Source: Otatea glauca (Eukaryota; Streptophyta; Magnoliopsida; Poales; Poaceae). Taken from it: a DNA stretch of 64,000 bases. This document shows, in pieces, positions 32,976 to 44,522 of this stretch. Position 1 is the stretch's first letter; every line of letters begins with the position of its first letter. The position numbers and the translations under genes are program-made. The notes under the pieces are model-generated. The model had not been told where the DNA came from and ran no database searches. It was given only the letters and a program-made list of their open reading frames with translations. The stretch lies in assembly GCA_036346275.1 (NCBI GenBank), contig CM070725.1, forward strand, positions 38,812,104 through 38,876,103, written 5' to 3'.

Positions 32976-33494
32976 GTTAGTGCTGTTCTCAGCAGTCCGA
33001 TGGAGAAAGGACAATGCACACCAAACCTTATACAATGTTAAATACTTCCTCCATTCGAATTTATAGGGATTATAAACAGAGGCGAATGCATCACCTGGAC
33101 AGGTCAGGCGCCTGTCCAGGCTTGCCAGTGATCTACAATAGAGTAGTCCAGCTGCCTCGCTCGATATTTACATGTGTATTGAATTATGCTTTTAGTTAAG
33201 AAAACTTAATGCAGTCCTCAATTTTGTTTATATGATGTGTATCTGGACTTATTCGTATTTATTGGTTGTAGTCATTGTAGTAAGGCTTGCCTAGGGCTCC
33301 AAAATTTTCTAGCTCCACCACTACTATAAACTACCTAATATTAGCTCATGAACAACAATGACAAAAACTTGGCTAGCCCAGTGGAGTACGCAAGGAGAGG
33401 GCACAAAGGGGCTTGAGCACCGGTTCTGATCGTCGTGCTTCTAGTACACCCTTAGTCCCACAACCTTTTATCAGTAATCTTTAAGGTGCTACAC
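32976..33494. other. Intergenic DNA with a small DNA-element remnant
   Basis: No gene. The segment 33074-33328 starts CAGAGGCGAATGCATC and ends TCTAGCTCCACCACTAC, resembling short non-autonomous grass elements. It includes a perfect hairpin, CCTGGACAG...CTGTCCAGG, at ~33096-33121. ~32965-33030 is related to 7767-7840. Confidence 0.4.
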
Positions 33495-36355
33495 TGTAAC
33501 ATCCCAATTTTTTCTTTTTTTTATTGTGTTGTTTGTGCATTTCATGGTTTTTCTGAATTTATTGGATTTTTATGGAATTTATTTGAATATATTTTAAATT
33601 AAGTATATTGGACTTTTATGAAAACTAATTAATTATAGATAAAATTAATATCAAGTTTGTCTAAAAATATTTTATTTGGGTTCAAAATGTCTTAAGTATT
33701 ATTGAGATTTTTCTTGGATTTTTTTCTAATATTTTTAGTGCTTAAAACTAATTAATTGAATTTCTAGAATTATTTTTAAAAAGAAAAACTGGGAAATCAA
33801 TAAATAGTTATGGGCCAAGCACGTTACTGTTTGCGCTCGCGGCCCGCTTCTGTACCGCCCAAGCTGGCCCGTGAAGCCCGCTTCTTGAAACCCTAGCCTA
33901 TTGCCGTTAGATCGCGATCCGTCGGTCCAGAAGATGCCGCGTAAGAGTTTACGTTGTGGCCGTCGGATGTGGACGTGTGTTGGGCGTGGAATCATCATCT
34001 CCGATGCGGAGACTAGTACACACCGCCGTATTGCAGCTGGACTCGAAGTCCGTGTCTACCACCTGCACGCCTCCCTAGACCCCTTTAAAAGCCACGAGTG
34101 GTCGCCTAGGGTTCTGCATCAGCCGCCGCCCTTGCTACCCTAGTTCGTTGCGCCCGAGACGCTGCTGTTATTGCGCAATTGCTCGCCAGAGTTGAAGCTC
34201 AAGTCGCCGCGGATTTCCGTCTTTGAGGATCGTTTCCGCCGTCATCAAGTGGAGCGTCGAGATCATCGTGCCAAACCGCAGCGGATCCGCACACTTCCGA
34301 GGCCAAATCGTTGCCGTGCACCATGTTTTTGGTCATCATCTACCTCTCCGGTAGGGTTCCGCCTTCCCTCCGCCTTTTTCTCGCCGCTGTGAACCCTGTC
34401 CGTCCGATTCGTCATGGAAGGACCCGATCGTGACACGTCCTACCATCGGATTCTTCGAGAACGGCTCAGCTTCTGCCACGCGTCGGCAATCAGGAAGCGC
34501 AACGTGGGCGGCGCTGCAACCATTCATGTGGCGTCGCGTGTTGGCATAGAGCCCTAAGCGCTGTGGATCGGGTCCACGGTGAACCAACGCGGTTCTGTGG
34601 ATCTAATCCATAAACCAAGGCGATGTGGCGTGACGTGATTGGTTCAGGCGTGGCTGACGTCAACATGACGCAATAAAATACTTTTTCTATTTAAAAATAA
34701 TTCGGTTTATTATTTTGATTTTTAGATTTTTGAATCTTTTGAGAGCCCGTTCTCCCTCATACAAGCTCCGATTGAGGTGATTAAAATTTTTAAAGATTTG
34801 TAAAATTGAGATATATTTAATGGTGAATTTTATTTGATTTTTGGAGTTTTTTTACTCTCTATTTTGGTTTTTATTTGGTTTTCTCTTTTGTTACGCGTAG
34901 ACGTTGAATTGTGCAACGCATCCGAGGAAGATCCGTCAGCTCAAGAGCAGGTTCTAGAGTAAGATCAAGACCTTTTCAAGGTAAGTTATGCTTTGACCAT
35001 GTTGAACCTTAGATTGGTTCATTATAGTTGGTTAATACTAAAATCGACATGGGTTGGTTAGACCGTGTTAGTATGCTTAGCCATACCACGTCATCACATG
35101 TATTTGAATCATCAATATTTAATCTTGACTAATGAAATATAGAACATGATTGTGAATTGGTGTGTTAGGTGTTATCACACAATGATATTGAGTTGTTGTG
35201 GTGAGGGATGCCACATAACGATGTTGACTTGTTGATAGCATGTAGTGCTTGGTAATCAACTAGGGTGATAATCATTTAGATTGGAGCAAGTGGCAGTGTG
35301 CCAAGGTTGGTTGAAGGGCAAAGGGTATATGGAAGTCTTGCCCTAGTCATTCTAAGGACTTAACTTGCAAGTATTTGACCTGAGTCAATCATGCAACCAC
35401 ATATCTGGTATGGGATAGCTTAGCTGATTAATTTGCAATATCTTAGCTTTAATACTATCAATGGTGGTGTGAGTCTCGGGTTCACGGATTAACTCACATG
35501 GCGCAAGAGGAGGGCCTGAATATGGTAACCAGTCCCACCAGTGTTGAAACCTTGGCGGGTAGTATTGGGTTAAGGCAGAACATTGTAAAGGCTTTGTTAT
35601 AATCGCTCGTCTTTGTGGTGTGGTTGTATCGTGTGGGTAAAGTGCATAACCTCTGCAGAGTATAAATCTATTCGGATAGCCGTGCTCGCGGTATTGAGCA
35701 TAGCTCAGGAATTATAGTGAAGGGTTAGATTTTAATTAAATGAAAACTTGGTTGGGATGGTAGGTTGCCATGGGAAGTTGAAAACTTGATTTAGGATTAG
35801 AAATCTTGGTTTACTTGAGAAATACTGAAATTACTATTTACTGTTATTTGTATTATGGTCTTTACAATCTATTTATTGTACTTATTCATAAATACTGCTT
35901 TATTTCAAAATAACCATGGTAGCCATTCCTTTGGAATAAGCCTTGCATATAGAGTATTAGAAATGCATTTGTGCACAACTTGTTGAGTGCTTTCAAATAT
36001 TCACCTTTGCCAACAACAACATCATGAGGAGTCTACCCCTGTTTTGGAGTACCAAGATGACACGAGTAATTAGGATCCGGGCCTTGTCAGTTGCCCGTGG
36101 TAAACTGATGGGTTGTCTACGTCTTCTTATTCCGCTGCATTGTTTTAGTTTATTATTCAAGATGTAGTCTTGCGTGGCTTAATAATGTAAGTTGGTTATA
36201 AAATCATACAATTAGTTATATTCAATAAATGGAGTTTTTATATTGTTAACGCTTTGTATTGTGATATTTACCGATGTTGAGCATATATGCACTAGCGTGA
36301 TCCTAGACTGATGCGGTATACACAGATGGTTTGAATTGATAAATTCGGATCCCAA
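33495..36355 (+). mobile_element. Solo LTR, long Tekay/Del-like Gypsy family
   Basis: 2861 bases from TGTAACATCCC to GGATCCCAA, flanked by perfect TACAC duplications (33490-33494 and 36356-36360). The TGTAACATCCC start and length near 3 kb are typical of Tekay/Del (RIRE3-like) chromovirus LTRs. It matches 51350-54395 in reverse orientation, for example ACGTTGAATTGTGCAACGC versus CACAATTCAACGTCTACGCG. The interior has GC-rich 5' and AT-rich 3' halves and no internal domain. The short ORFs in it are not genes. Confidence 0.85.
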
Positions 36356-36360
36356 TACAC

Positions 36361-36885
36361 CGGCCGTCCACCATAAACGCAAAGAAGCGTAGTAACAAAG
36401 AACACCCCCTCTTTTTTTCTTATGCATGCCACTGGGTTAGCCCCCAACAATTTGGCCTTTGTTTGGAGCTGCCAAAAGTTTGACAAAGCCTATCGCTCTA
36501 TAGTCATGTCCTGAATATTTCTCGCTAATCTTTGGCCAAATTGTAAGCAGCCAGGCAAGATCGGTTCGGACACAAACCAAACACAACCTAAATTGTTGCT
36601 TCTTGCTGCACGTCTGTCGTGCACTGTCCATGGCAGCCGGCAAGGCAAAACAAGAACCAGAGCAGCCCAGCCCAACGGTGCACAAGTGCTGCATATAGAC
36701 ACGGCCTGGCATCCGGTAGGAACTAGGAAGAGGGCGACGGCCCAGGAGTAGATGCTTCGGCCGTAGGGTGCAGTTGCAGGCTTTCAGCACTAATCTGCCG
36801 TCTGCCCCTTACCAGCCGGCTCGGCTTGTAGTTGTTGCGACGGCATATCGACGTGAAGTACTTTTAAATGAGTAGAGCGTGTTTG
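36361..36885. repeat. OMT 3'-flank copy, left part
   Basis: Matches the OMT downstream flank (TTTGGCTCTTGTTTGGATGG-type sequence, GGCAGCCGGCAAGGCAAAACAAGA). Copia-1 interrupts it at 36886 and it resumes at 43131, so it is a fourth relic of the OMT flanking unit. No OMT exon is present. Confidence 0.7.
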
Positions 36886-37646
36886 TGTTGGAAATATTAG
36901 GAATTTTCTCAATATTTTAATCCACAGAATTATGTAAATCATGATTAAACAAAGATGCAATTTTTGTTCAAAGCCAAAGGTACTAGATAACAAATTATCT
37001 ATCTCATACGCAAAGACTAATGAACAAGAAATCAGCATGATTAAAATACGGTATAAGTTAATATACCCTTGAGCCGATGCCACCGTTGGCACAGGCGCAG
37101 ACAGAACATTCTCGTTCGCCATGACGGTTGAAGTAGACGATCACAGGTTGTCGCAGTGAAGCGGTTGATGCAGTGCAGACGCGTTGCAGATGAGTAACCG
37201 ACGATCATTATGCCAGCCATCAACCACATCCGTTACGATGTAATCGCGGCGATTCTTGGTCACATTGATCACTGCGTTATCTGGTCATATTGACTCTGAA
37301 GCGGCAAAACAAACCGCCCCGCCCGGCACATCACGTCCGCTGGCTCGGCACGGCTGCTTATTGCGCACGTCTCGACTTCGCTTTTCGCACGCACACGCGA
37401 CACGCACACGCCCACGCCACGCCACGCCTCGGCTCGGCTCGGCTCGGCATACAAGTGCGTGTGGCACAGCCTTTACCCTTTTCCACCTTGCTAATTGAGA
37501 GACACACAACTCAACTATTTAAGTTGGTCAAACCTTCTCTCAATTACTCATATGGTACTAAACCAAATTGATGACTCCTAGTATTCTAATGGGCCTTTTG
37601 GAATTTCTATTAAATTAATTATGGGCCATCCCATAATAATCTAACA
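36886..37646 (-). repeat. Copia-1 3' LTR (internally deleted)
   Basis: 761 bases. Compared with the 5' LTR it has a ~288-bp gap near 37190, where GCGTTGCAGATGAGTAACCG jumps across sequence that in the 5' LTR includes the TATA-like word. Confidence 0.85.
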
Positions 37647-38660
37647 ATCCCCACCAAATTTCAAAGGCACATTTGAAATACTCTCGATTCAATGTAGTTT
37701 GATATACCGTTTTTCGATGGAGACTGTTAAGTTGAACTTCCATCTAGAATAAAGGTTACGCTCATCCACAACTGAACAATGGACTATGCCTTGAATTGAC
37801 AGTTTTGTGCGAACAAGTTTCACCAAAGTCCTTTACTGATACTAGGCTGCTAAATGCATCCCCTCGGTTTGGAGCTTATAAGTCATACTCCTTAGCCTTT
37901 CATGAGCATCTTGAGATCACCCAATCTCATAAACTGTGACTAGCAGTCGAACTCATATAGGTGTATTCCTCATAAGATGTTCTGTAGGACAACATCTCTG
38001 CTTATCAAAACCACTCGGAATACATTAAGGTATAACCAACCCGCCATACGAGAATAGGAGAGTTATTGCATCTCAAGCGGAGTGGGCCAAATCTGAAGTA
38101 CTCTCCTCTCGATCAATCACTAGCTTGTCTCAACATCCTAATTCACGGGATCTCTGATCAAATAGGATGAGTTACCACTAAGACATGACTTTATGTGGGT
38201 CTCAAGCCCATCTCCCTCGATGCTTCATCTATCACATTCCGTGATAGTCCCTTTGTAAAAGGATCGCCAAGTTTTAGCCGTCGGACATAGTCCAACGCTA
38301 TAACTCGAGTTTCTCATTTTCTGACAGACTTCAACCGCCTCTTAACGTGCCTTGATGACTTCATGTTATCCTTAGAATCTATTTACCTTGATAATCACCG
38401 TCGATTGTCACAGTTCAAAAGAATAGCGAGCACCGCTTCTCAACTACCGGTAAGTCCTTCACAAGTTCACGCAGCCAATCGGCTTCCACAGAGGCGGTAT
38501 CTAATCTTGTGAGTTACGCTTCCATTGTAGACCTCGTTAAGATGGTGCGCTTGCAAGACTTCGAAACAGCTCCACCACCCAATGTGAACACATATCCACT
38601 TGTGGCTTTTATTTCATCGACATCGGATATCGGTTTGAATCACTATAACCCTCAAGTACC

Positions 38661-41600
38661 CTAGGGTACGGTGTAGTGAATTCCATAACTTGATGTCCCT
38701 TTTAGATAGCGCATTACTCTCTCAAAAGCATGCCAATGATTATCTCCGGGTTTGAAACAAACCGGCTTAGTTTGCTCACAAAGAAGCGAGATATCGAACC
38801 TTGTTGCACTAGCTAAATACATCAATGAACCAATGATTTGGGAATATCTCAATTGATCCTTTGCTATTCGTTGGTTCTTTCGTAATAGCACACTTGGATC
38901 ATACGGCGTTGGAGCAGGTTTGCAATCGCTATAGCCAAAGCGACTCAACACCTTTTCCACATAATGGGACTGCTCAAGAGTAATCCCACCGTCACCTTCT
39001 CTTAACAATTTAATGTTTAAGATGACATCCGCTACTCCCAAATCTTTCATTTCAAAGTTTTCAGACAAGAAGTCCTTGACTTCCTTAATCACATTAAGGT
39101 TCGTCCCAAAGATCAGTATGTCATCAACATACAGACACATAATCACTCCTTCACCCCCACCATAGCGGTAATACACACATTTGTCAGCTTCATTCACAAT
39201 AAAGCGGCGGATGTTAAAGTTCTGTCGAACTTCTCGTGCCCTTTGCTTAGGTGCTTGCTTAAACCATACAAAGACTTCAACAACCTACACACTTTTCCTT
39301 CATGACCCTTTACTACAAATCCATCAGGCTGATCCATATAGATTTCCTCTTCCAACTCTCCATTAAGGAAAGCCGTCTTTACATCCATCTGATGGATGAT
39401 CAGACCGTAGGAGGCAGCCAAAGACAGTAGTACTCTAATAGTGGTCAATCTGGCAACAGGTGAGTAAGTATCAAAGAAGTCCTCGCCTTCTTTACTGGTA
39501 TAACCCTTGGCCACAAGCCTTGCCTTGTACTTTTCAATCGTACCATCGGGCCTCGGCTTTTCTTGAACACCCACTTACATCCTCTGAGTTTACACCCATA
39601 TGGACGTTCAACAACTTCCCAAGTTCCATTGCTCAAGATGGAATTCATCTCACTCTGGACCGCTTCCTTCCAATAGTCGCGTCACGAGATGAATAAGCCT
39701 CCTCAATGGTTCTTGGAGTATCATCCACTAGATATACAATGAAGTCATCACCAAAAGACTTTGTAGTCCTTAGTCTCTTACTCTTACGAGTTACTTCATT
39801 GCCCTCATCTATTGGATTTTCCTCAAAAATGGGCTCAATTTGTATAGGAGTGGAAGGTTTAGGAGAGAAGATAGATTCTTGGCGGATGAGCTAAGTGTCT
39901 CTTTCATAGGAAATAAGTCCTCAAAGAATGTGGCATCATTGGACTCAAAAATTGTACCTTCATTCATATCAGTACTCAGTTTCACTATTAAGAATCTATA
40001 TCCAACGCTGTGAAAAGCATAACCAATAAAGACACAATCAACGGTTTTTGGTCCAAGTTTACGCTTCTTTGGGATGAGACACATTCACTTTAGCCAAACA
40101 ACCCCAAGTGCGTAAATAGGAGAAATTTAATCTTTTCCTCTCCCATTCCTCGAATGGTGTGATTTCCTTATTCTTTGTAGGAACCTGTTTAGGACATGAC
40201 ATGCAGTCAATATAGCCTCACCCCACCATCCCTTGGAAAGTCCCATTGTTTCTAACATGGCGTTAACCATCTCGATTAGAGTACGGTTCTTTCTTTTGGC
40301 AACCCGTTTGATTGGGGCGAATAGGAGGCGTCCTCTCATGGATTATTCCATGTTCCTCATGAGAATAAATTAAACTCATTAGAAAAGTATTCTCCACCAC
40401 GATCGACCTAACCCGTTTGATTTTTCTCTCAAGTTGGTTCTCGACTTGACTTTATAGATCTTAAAATAGTGAAAAGCCTCATCTTTTGACTTTAATAAAT
40501 ACACATAGCAATATCTAGTAGAATCATCAATCAAAGTCATGAAATACCTCTTACCACCCTTTGTCAACTCCCGTTCATCTCGCATAAATCGGTATGAACT
40601 AGTTCTAACGGTGCCAAGTTTCTGCCTCTGCTTTGCCTTGTGAGGCTTGCGAGGTTGCTTAGATTGCACACATACTTGACACTTAGAACCTTTGATTTGG
40701 GTAAATTTTGGGATTAAATTCATACTGGCTAACCGCATCATGCAACCAAGATTAATATGACAAAGTCGTGAATGCCAAACATCAGTCTCATGATTACAAA
40801 CATGATTCACAATTTTATTCATGTCCGTCAAAGACAAGCGGAACAAGCCTCCGCTCTCATAGCCTTTTCCAATAAAAGTTCCAATTTTAGAAACAACACA
40901 TTTATTGGATTCAAAAACTAGCTTAAAACCGTCTCTCCACAATAGAGACTCGCTGACAAGGTTTTTATTTATCACGGGCACGTGATGCACGTTCCTCAGT
41001 CGCATGACTTTTCCTGAAGTAAACTTCAAGTCAACTGTGCCGACTCCACGTACAAGTGCCTGCGACCCATTCCCCATCAACACGGAGGTAGCCCCTGCGA
41101 CCTGGTAAGAAGAGAATAAGGATCTATCAGCACAAACATGTATATTGGCCCCCGTGTCAATCCACCAATCAATGAGCGACATCTTGATAGAGCGGTAGGT
41201 ATTGAAACATACCGGATGTTCCTCCTCGGTATTACCAATAACAACGTTGGCAGACTTTTTCTGCTTATTGTCTTTGCGATCAGGGCAATCCTTTGCCCAA
41301 TGATCAGTACCATTACAGACAAAGCAGTTTCCTTTTCCTTTATTCTTCTTCTTCTTGAAGCTAGTAGTTTGAGCGGCCTTGTTCTTGTTCTCGGGCTTTT
41401 GGACTTATTTTTATTCTTCTTGTTGAATTGAAAGATTTTCTTTTGTACCACATTGGCACTAGAACTTTCTTTCCCACGTATATCTTTTGCCCTCGCTTTC
41501 TCCTCAACATTTAGAGACCCAATGAGACCAAAGAACGCTGAACTCTTGTCTCTTGTGTTTTAGAGTAGTAGCAAAATCCCTCCAAGAAGGTGGCGACTTA

Positions 41601-42060
41601 GCATGATGATGCATCCATACAAACTTGTCGGGTAATGCACATGTAAAATTCTCAAGTTCTTTCGCAAAGCTTGAACCTCATGAGCTGTTCTACTACTGAG
41701 TGGTCATCAACCATCTTGTAGTCATGAAACTGCTCCATGACATAGAGTTCACCGCCGCGTCAGAGACTCCGAATTTTGCCTCAAGTGCATCCCACATTTC
41801 TTTACCACTTGGCAAAATCATGTACACATCAACAAGATTTTCTCCAAGAACACTAATCACGACGCCTCAAACAAGTTATCCGCAGCCGTGAAGGCACTCT
41901 CCTGCTCAGGAGAGAGCCCACCCTCAGGCTGTGGCTTGCCTTGCGCAACATGATACACGTTCATGGCAGTCAACCACAAAATCATCTTGGCGCGCCAACG
42001 CTTGTAATTTGCGCCACAAATACGATTGGCTTAAGCGCGGCGGCCGATGAGTTGTAAAAT
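38661..42060 (-). pseudogene. Copia-1 gag-pol, degenerate
   Basis: Read right to left. Gag C-terminus with one zinc knuckle CFVCNGTDHWAKDC near 41330. Protease with WWIDTGANIHVC near 41160. Gag-pre-integrase with WHSRLCHINLG and CQVCVQSKQ near 40680-40770. Integrase core with FMTLIDDSTRYCYVYLLKSK. Integrase C-terminal pieces (NRTLIEMVNAMLETMGLSKGWW). Reverse transcriptase N-part (KARLVAKGYTSKEGEDFFDTYSP, HQMDVKTAFLNGELEEEIYM) and the catalytic LYVDDILIFG near 39130. RNase H-side sequence ends near 38661 (ERVMRYLKGTSSYGIHYT), and little RNase H is visible beyond it. Several frameshifts separate the pieces (near 41380, 40370, 39570 and 39195). The N-terminal gag is poorly preserved. No functional polyprotein. 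Confidence 0.88.
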
Positions 42061-42081
42061 TCCTAGGATAAGGTTTTGGAT

Positions 42082-43130
42082 TGTTGGAAATATTAGGAAT
42101 TTTCTCAATATTTTAATCCACGAATTATGTAAATCATGATTAAACAAAGATGCAATTTTGTTCAAAGCCAAAGGTACTAGATAACAAATTATCTATCTCA
42201 TACGCAAAGACTAATGAACAAGAAATCGGCATGATTAAAACACGGTATAAGTTAATATACCCTTGAGCGGTGCCACCATTGGCACAGCGAGAACATTCTC
42301 GTTCGCCATGACGGTCGAAGTAGACGATCACGGGTTGTCGCGGTGAAGCCTTGGTGCGATGAAGCGGTTGATGCAAAGTCGCGAGGCGCGTTGCGATGCG
42401 AATGCGCTTCTAGGAACACTTTTCGGCGATCGCGTGGTCGCTCCCCAAAACCTTATCGGCCTTCTATCTCGAGCAAGATCTCAAGAAGGGCGAGGTTCCG
42501 AGGCTGCTCCCTCGCTACTTGTGCGCGCAAGAAAGCAGAGGCGAAATGCAAAGGGCAATGCAGAACAATGGAGTATGCGGAAGAGTCAAGCGGTGAAGAA
42601 AAGCACAACCGTGGCTCTCCTTATATAGCCTTGCGACATGCAACGGCGGGAGCGGGAGTTACCGACCATCAACTCATGTAGCCGTTACGATGGCCGATGA
42701 TCATTATGCGACCATCAACCACGTCCGTTACAAATGGCGGCGGCGATTCTGGTCACATTGATCACTGCGATTCTTGGTCATATTGACTCTCAAGCGGCAA
42801 AACAAACCGCCCCGCCGGACATCACGTCCGGCTGGCACGGCTTTGCTGGCTCACGCACATCTCGACTCGACTCGACTTCGCACCGACTTCGCTTTACGCA
42901 CACGCCACGCCTCGGCTCGGCTCGGCTCGACTCGGCAGCAGCAGCGTGTGCACAACCTTTACCCTTTTCCACCTTGCTAATTGAGAGACACACAACTCAA
43001 CTATTTAAGTTGGTCAAACCTTCTCTCAATTACCCATATGGTACTAAACCAAATTGATGACTCTAGTATTCTAATGGGCCTTTTGAATTTCTATTAAATT
43101 AATTATGGGCCATCCCATAATAATCTAACA
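42082..43130 (-). repeat. Copia-1 5' LTR
   Basis: 1049 bases. On the minus strand a TATA-like word, GGCTATATAAGGAGAG, lies at about 42617-42632. The element's other LTR lacks this segment. Confidence 0.85.
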
Positions 43131-43959
43131 GTTTGAGCTAAGGTTGATTTTAGATATGGACTTGAGCTCAGTTTAGTTTAAATTTGAGTAGGCTTGAGAT
43201 CAACTAGAAAACTTCAGAATCATCAACAATTCAACATGCATCAGTTTTCAGTAATAAGAAAAGCTCAATTCCAGCTCGAATAAATTCAGTAAAAGATAAA
43301 ATATAGTAATATTCAACAAGTGAGAATAGATTATCATAACTCACAATATAATAGCATGCATGTCTTCATAAGAGCAAACATGAGAGGGAAGGACTTGGGA
43401 GTGCTGACGAGTGAGAAATTTACCTGGCTCTGACGAGCTATTCGAACTTGGCTCGTTGAAGCTCGCGAGGTCGAGATCAATCTCTAGTTCAACATATTTA
43501 GAACTTAAGCCAAGCTCAAATCAAGATTAGAATGAGCTGAGCTCGAGCAGCTCATAAGCATCGAGATTCTTTTACAGCCCTAAGATCGGGGTATGTAATT
43601 CATCTTCTCTACACGTCATGCTGTTACCAATTACTGAGCAAAAATGGTTCCTGCCCAGAAGAACAGAGCCCACGTGCGCGGCTCGGTCTCCCTCCGGCCT
43701 CCGCTAACGTCTCCGGTGAGTCCGAATCATGCATATTTGATCGCTTCCTTCCCGGGTCCCCCATTTGCCACTAGCCCTAATTTGGCAATTCGCTCGCGAG
43801 CCAAACATTGCAGGGCATAAAACAAAAGCTATGGAAACCATCGCACGGACTTCTCCTTCCCTTCTCCCCCGCCCTCCTCTGGTTCTTCTCCGCTCGCCGA
43901 CGTTCATCCCTCCGCACCGCGAGTGACAAAAGAAGACAAGGCTGTTTGTTTATTGATAC
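43131..43959. other. OMT-type flank and upstream region of the PP1 gene
   Basis: The left part continues the OMT flank (AGCTCAAGC-type repeats, then ACATTGCAGGGCATAAAAC at ~43807, as in OMT1's flank at ~945). Just beyond, at 43860, the homology ends and GC-rich DNA leads into the PP1 start. At 43696-43760 the sequence CTAACGTCTCCGGTGAGTCCG resembles the PP1 exon 1 end and donor (49338-49360), possibly a duplicated fragment. Confidence 0.5.
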
Positions 43960-44118
43960 ATGATGGACGGGATCGCTGTGGAGGAGCTGATACGGCAGCT
44001 GCTGGACGGGAAGAAGAAAGGGACGGGGAAGAAGGTGTAGCTAAGCGAGGCGGAGATCCGGCAGCTCTGCGTCACCGGCAAGGAGATCTTCCTCTCCCAG
44101 CCCAACCTCCTCGAGCTA

Positions 44119-44481
44119 TGTTACATAATCCTAGCTCGTTTCCTTTCAGATTTCCATTCTGTCATTAGTATGAGCACGGCAATTGCGCATCTATTTTGGT
44201 GTGATTAGATCATGCGGCAATTGCAAGTATTAGGGAGTGTGTCCTTTTTTAGTCATGCGCAGCATGGCCTTGATTTGTGTTGTTGATGGCGCACAATTAG
44301 AGCCACTAATGCCAAGTTTGTTTCCTTTTGTGTTAAGCTTTGTTTCATTTTAAGCAATGGAAAGAATTGAAAAAGCTGCGACTTCTTGGCGGCACAAAAA
44401 CGCGTGTATCTTGTTCATCATCTTCAATCTCGGCATGTGAATCTAGGCGATTGTCGCGAGAGTCTTTGAGTTGTCTTGACA
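44119..44481 (+). repeat. Copia-2 5' LTR
   Basis: 363 bases, the shorter LTR without the MITE. It aligns throughout with the 3' LTR apart from the MITE and small indels near the right end, where the 3' LTR reads GAGCGTGTGAGTCTAGACAG. Confidence 0.85.
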
Positions 44482-44500
44482 TTTGGTATCGAGCGATTAG
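44482..44500 (+). other. Copia-2 primer-binding site
   Basis: TTTGGTATCGAGCGATTAGG directly follows the 5' LTR. It resembles the TGGTATCAGAGC site complementary to initiator-Met tRNA, with a small change (CGAGC for CAGAGC). Confidence 0.65.
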
Positions 44501-44522
44501 GTTACGGTTTTGTGATTCGGCG

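Larger units (their letters stand above)
36886..43130 (-). mobile_element. Copia-1 retrotransposon, complete boundaries
   Basis: 6245 bases with perfect 5-bp target duplications GTTTG (36881-36885 and 43131-43135). The minus orientation is fixed by the pol direction and by the polypurine tract AATTTGGTGGGGAT beside the left LTR. The LTRs are 36886-37646 (3' LTR, 761 bp) and 42082-43130 (5' LTR, 1049 bp), both bounded by TGTTGGAAAT and TAATCTAACA on the plus strand. The 3' LTR lacks ~288 bp that are present in the 5' LTR. The coding region is degenerate. The sequence after the 5' LTR (ATCCAAAACCTTATCC) is not the usual initiator-Met primer site. Confidence 0.9.

Noticed and set aside
36437..36790. 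ORF resembling a secreted peptide in the OMT-type flank
   Set aside because: It falls in a repeated flank with MITE-derived sequence and is not open in the related copies.
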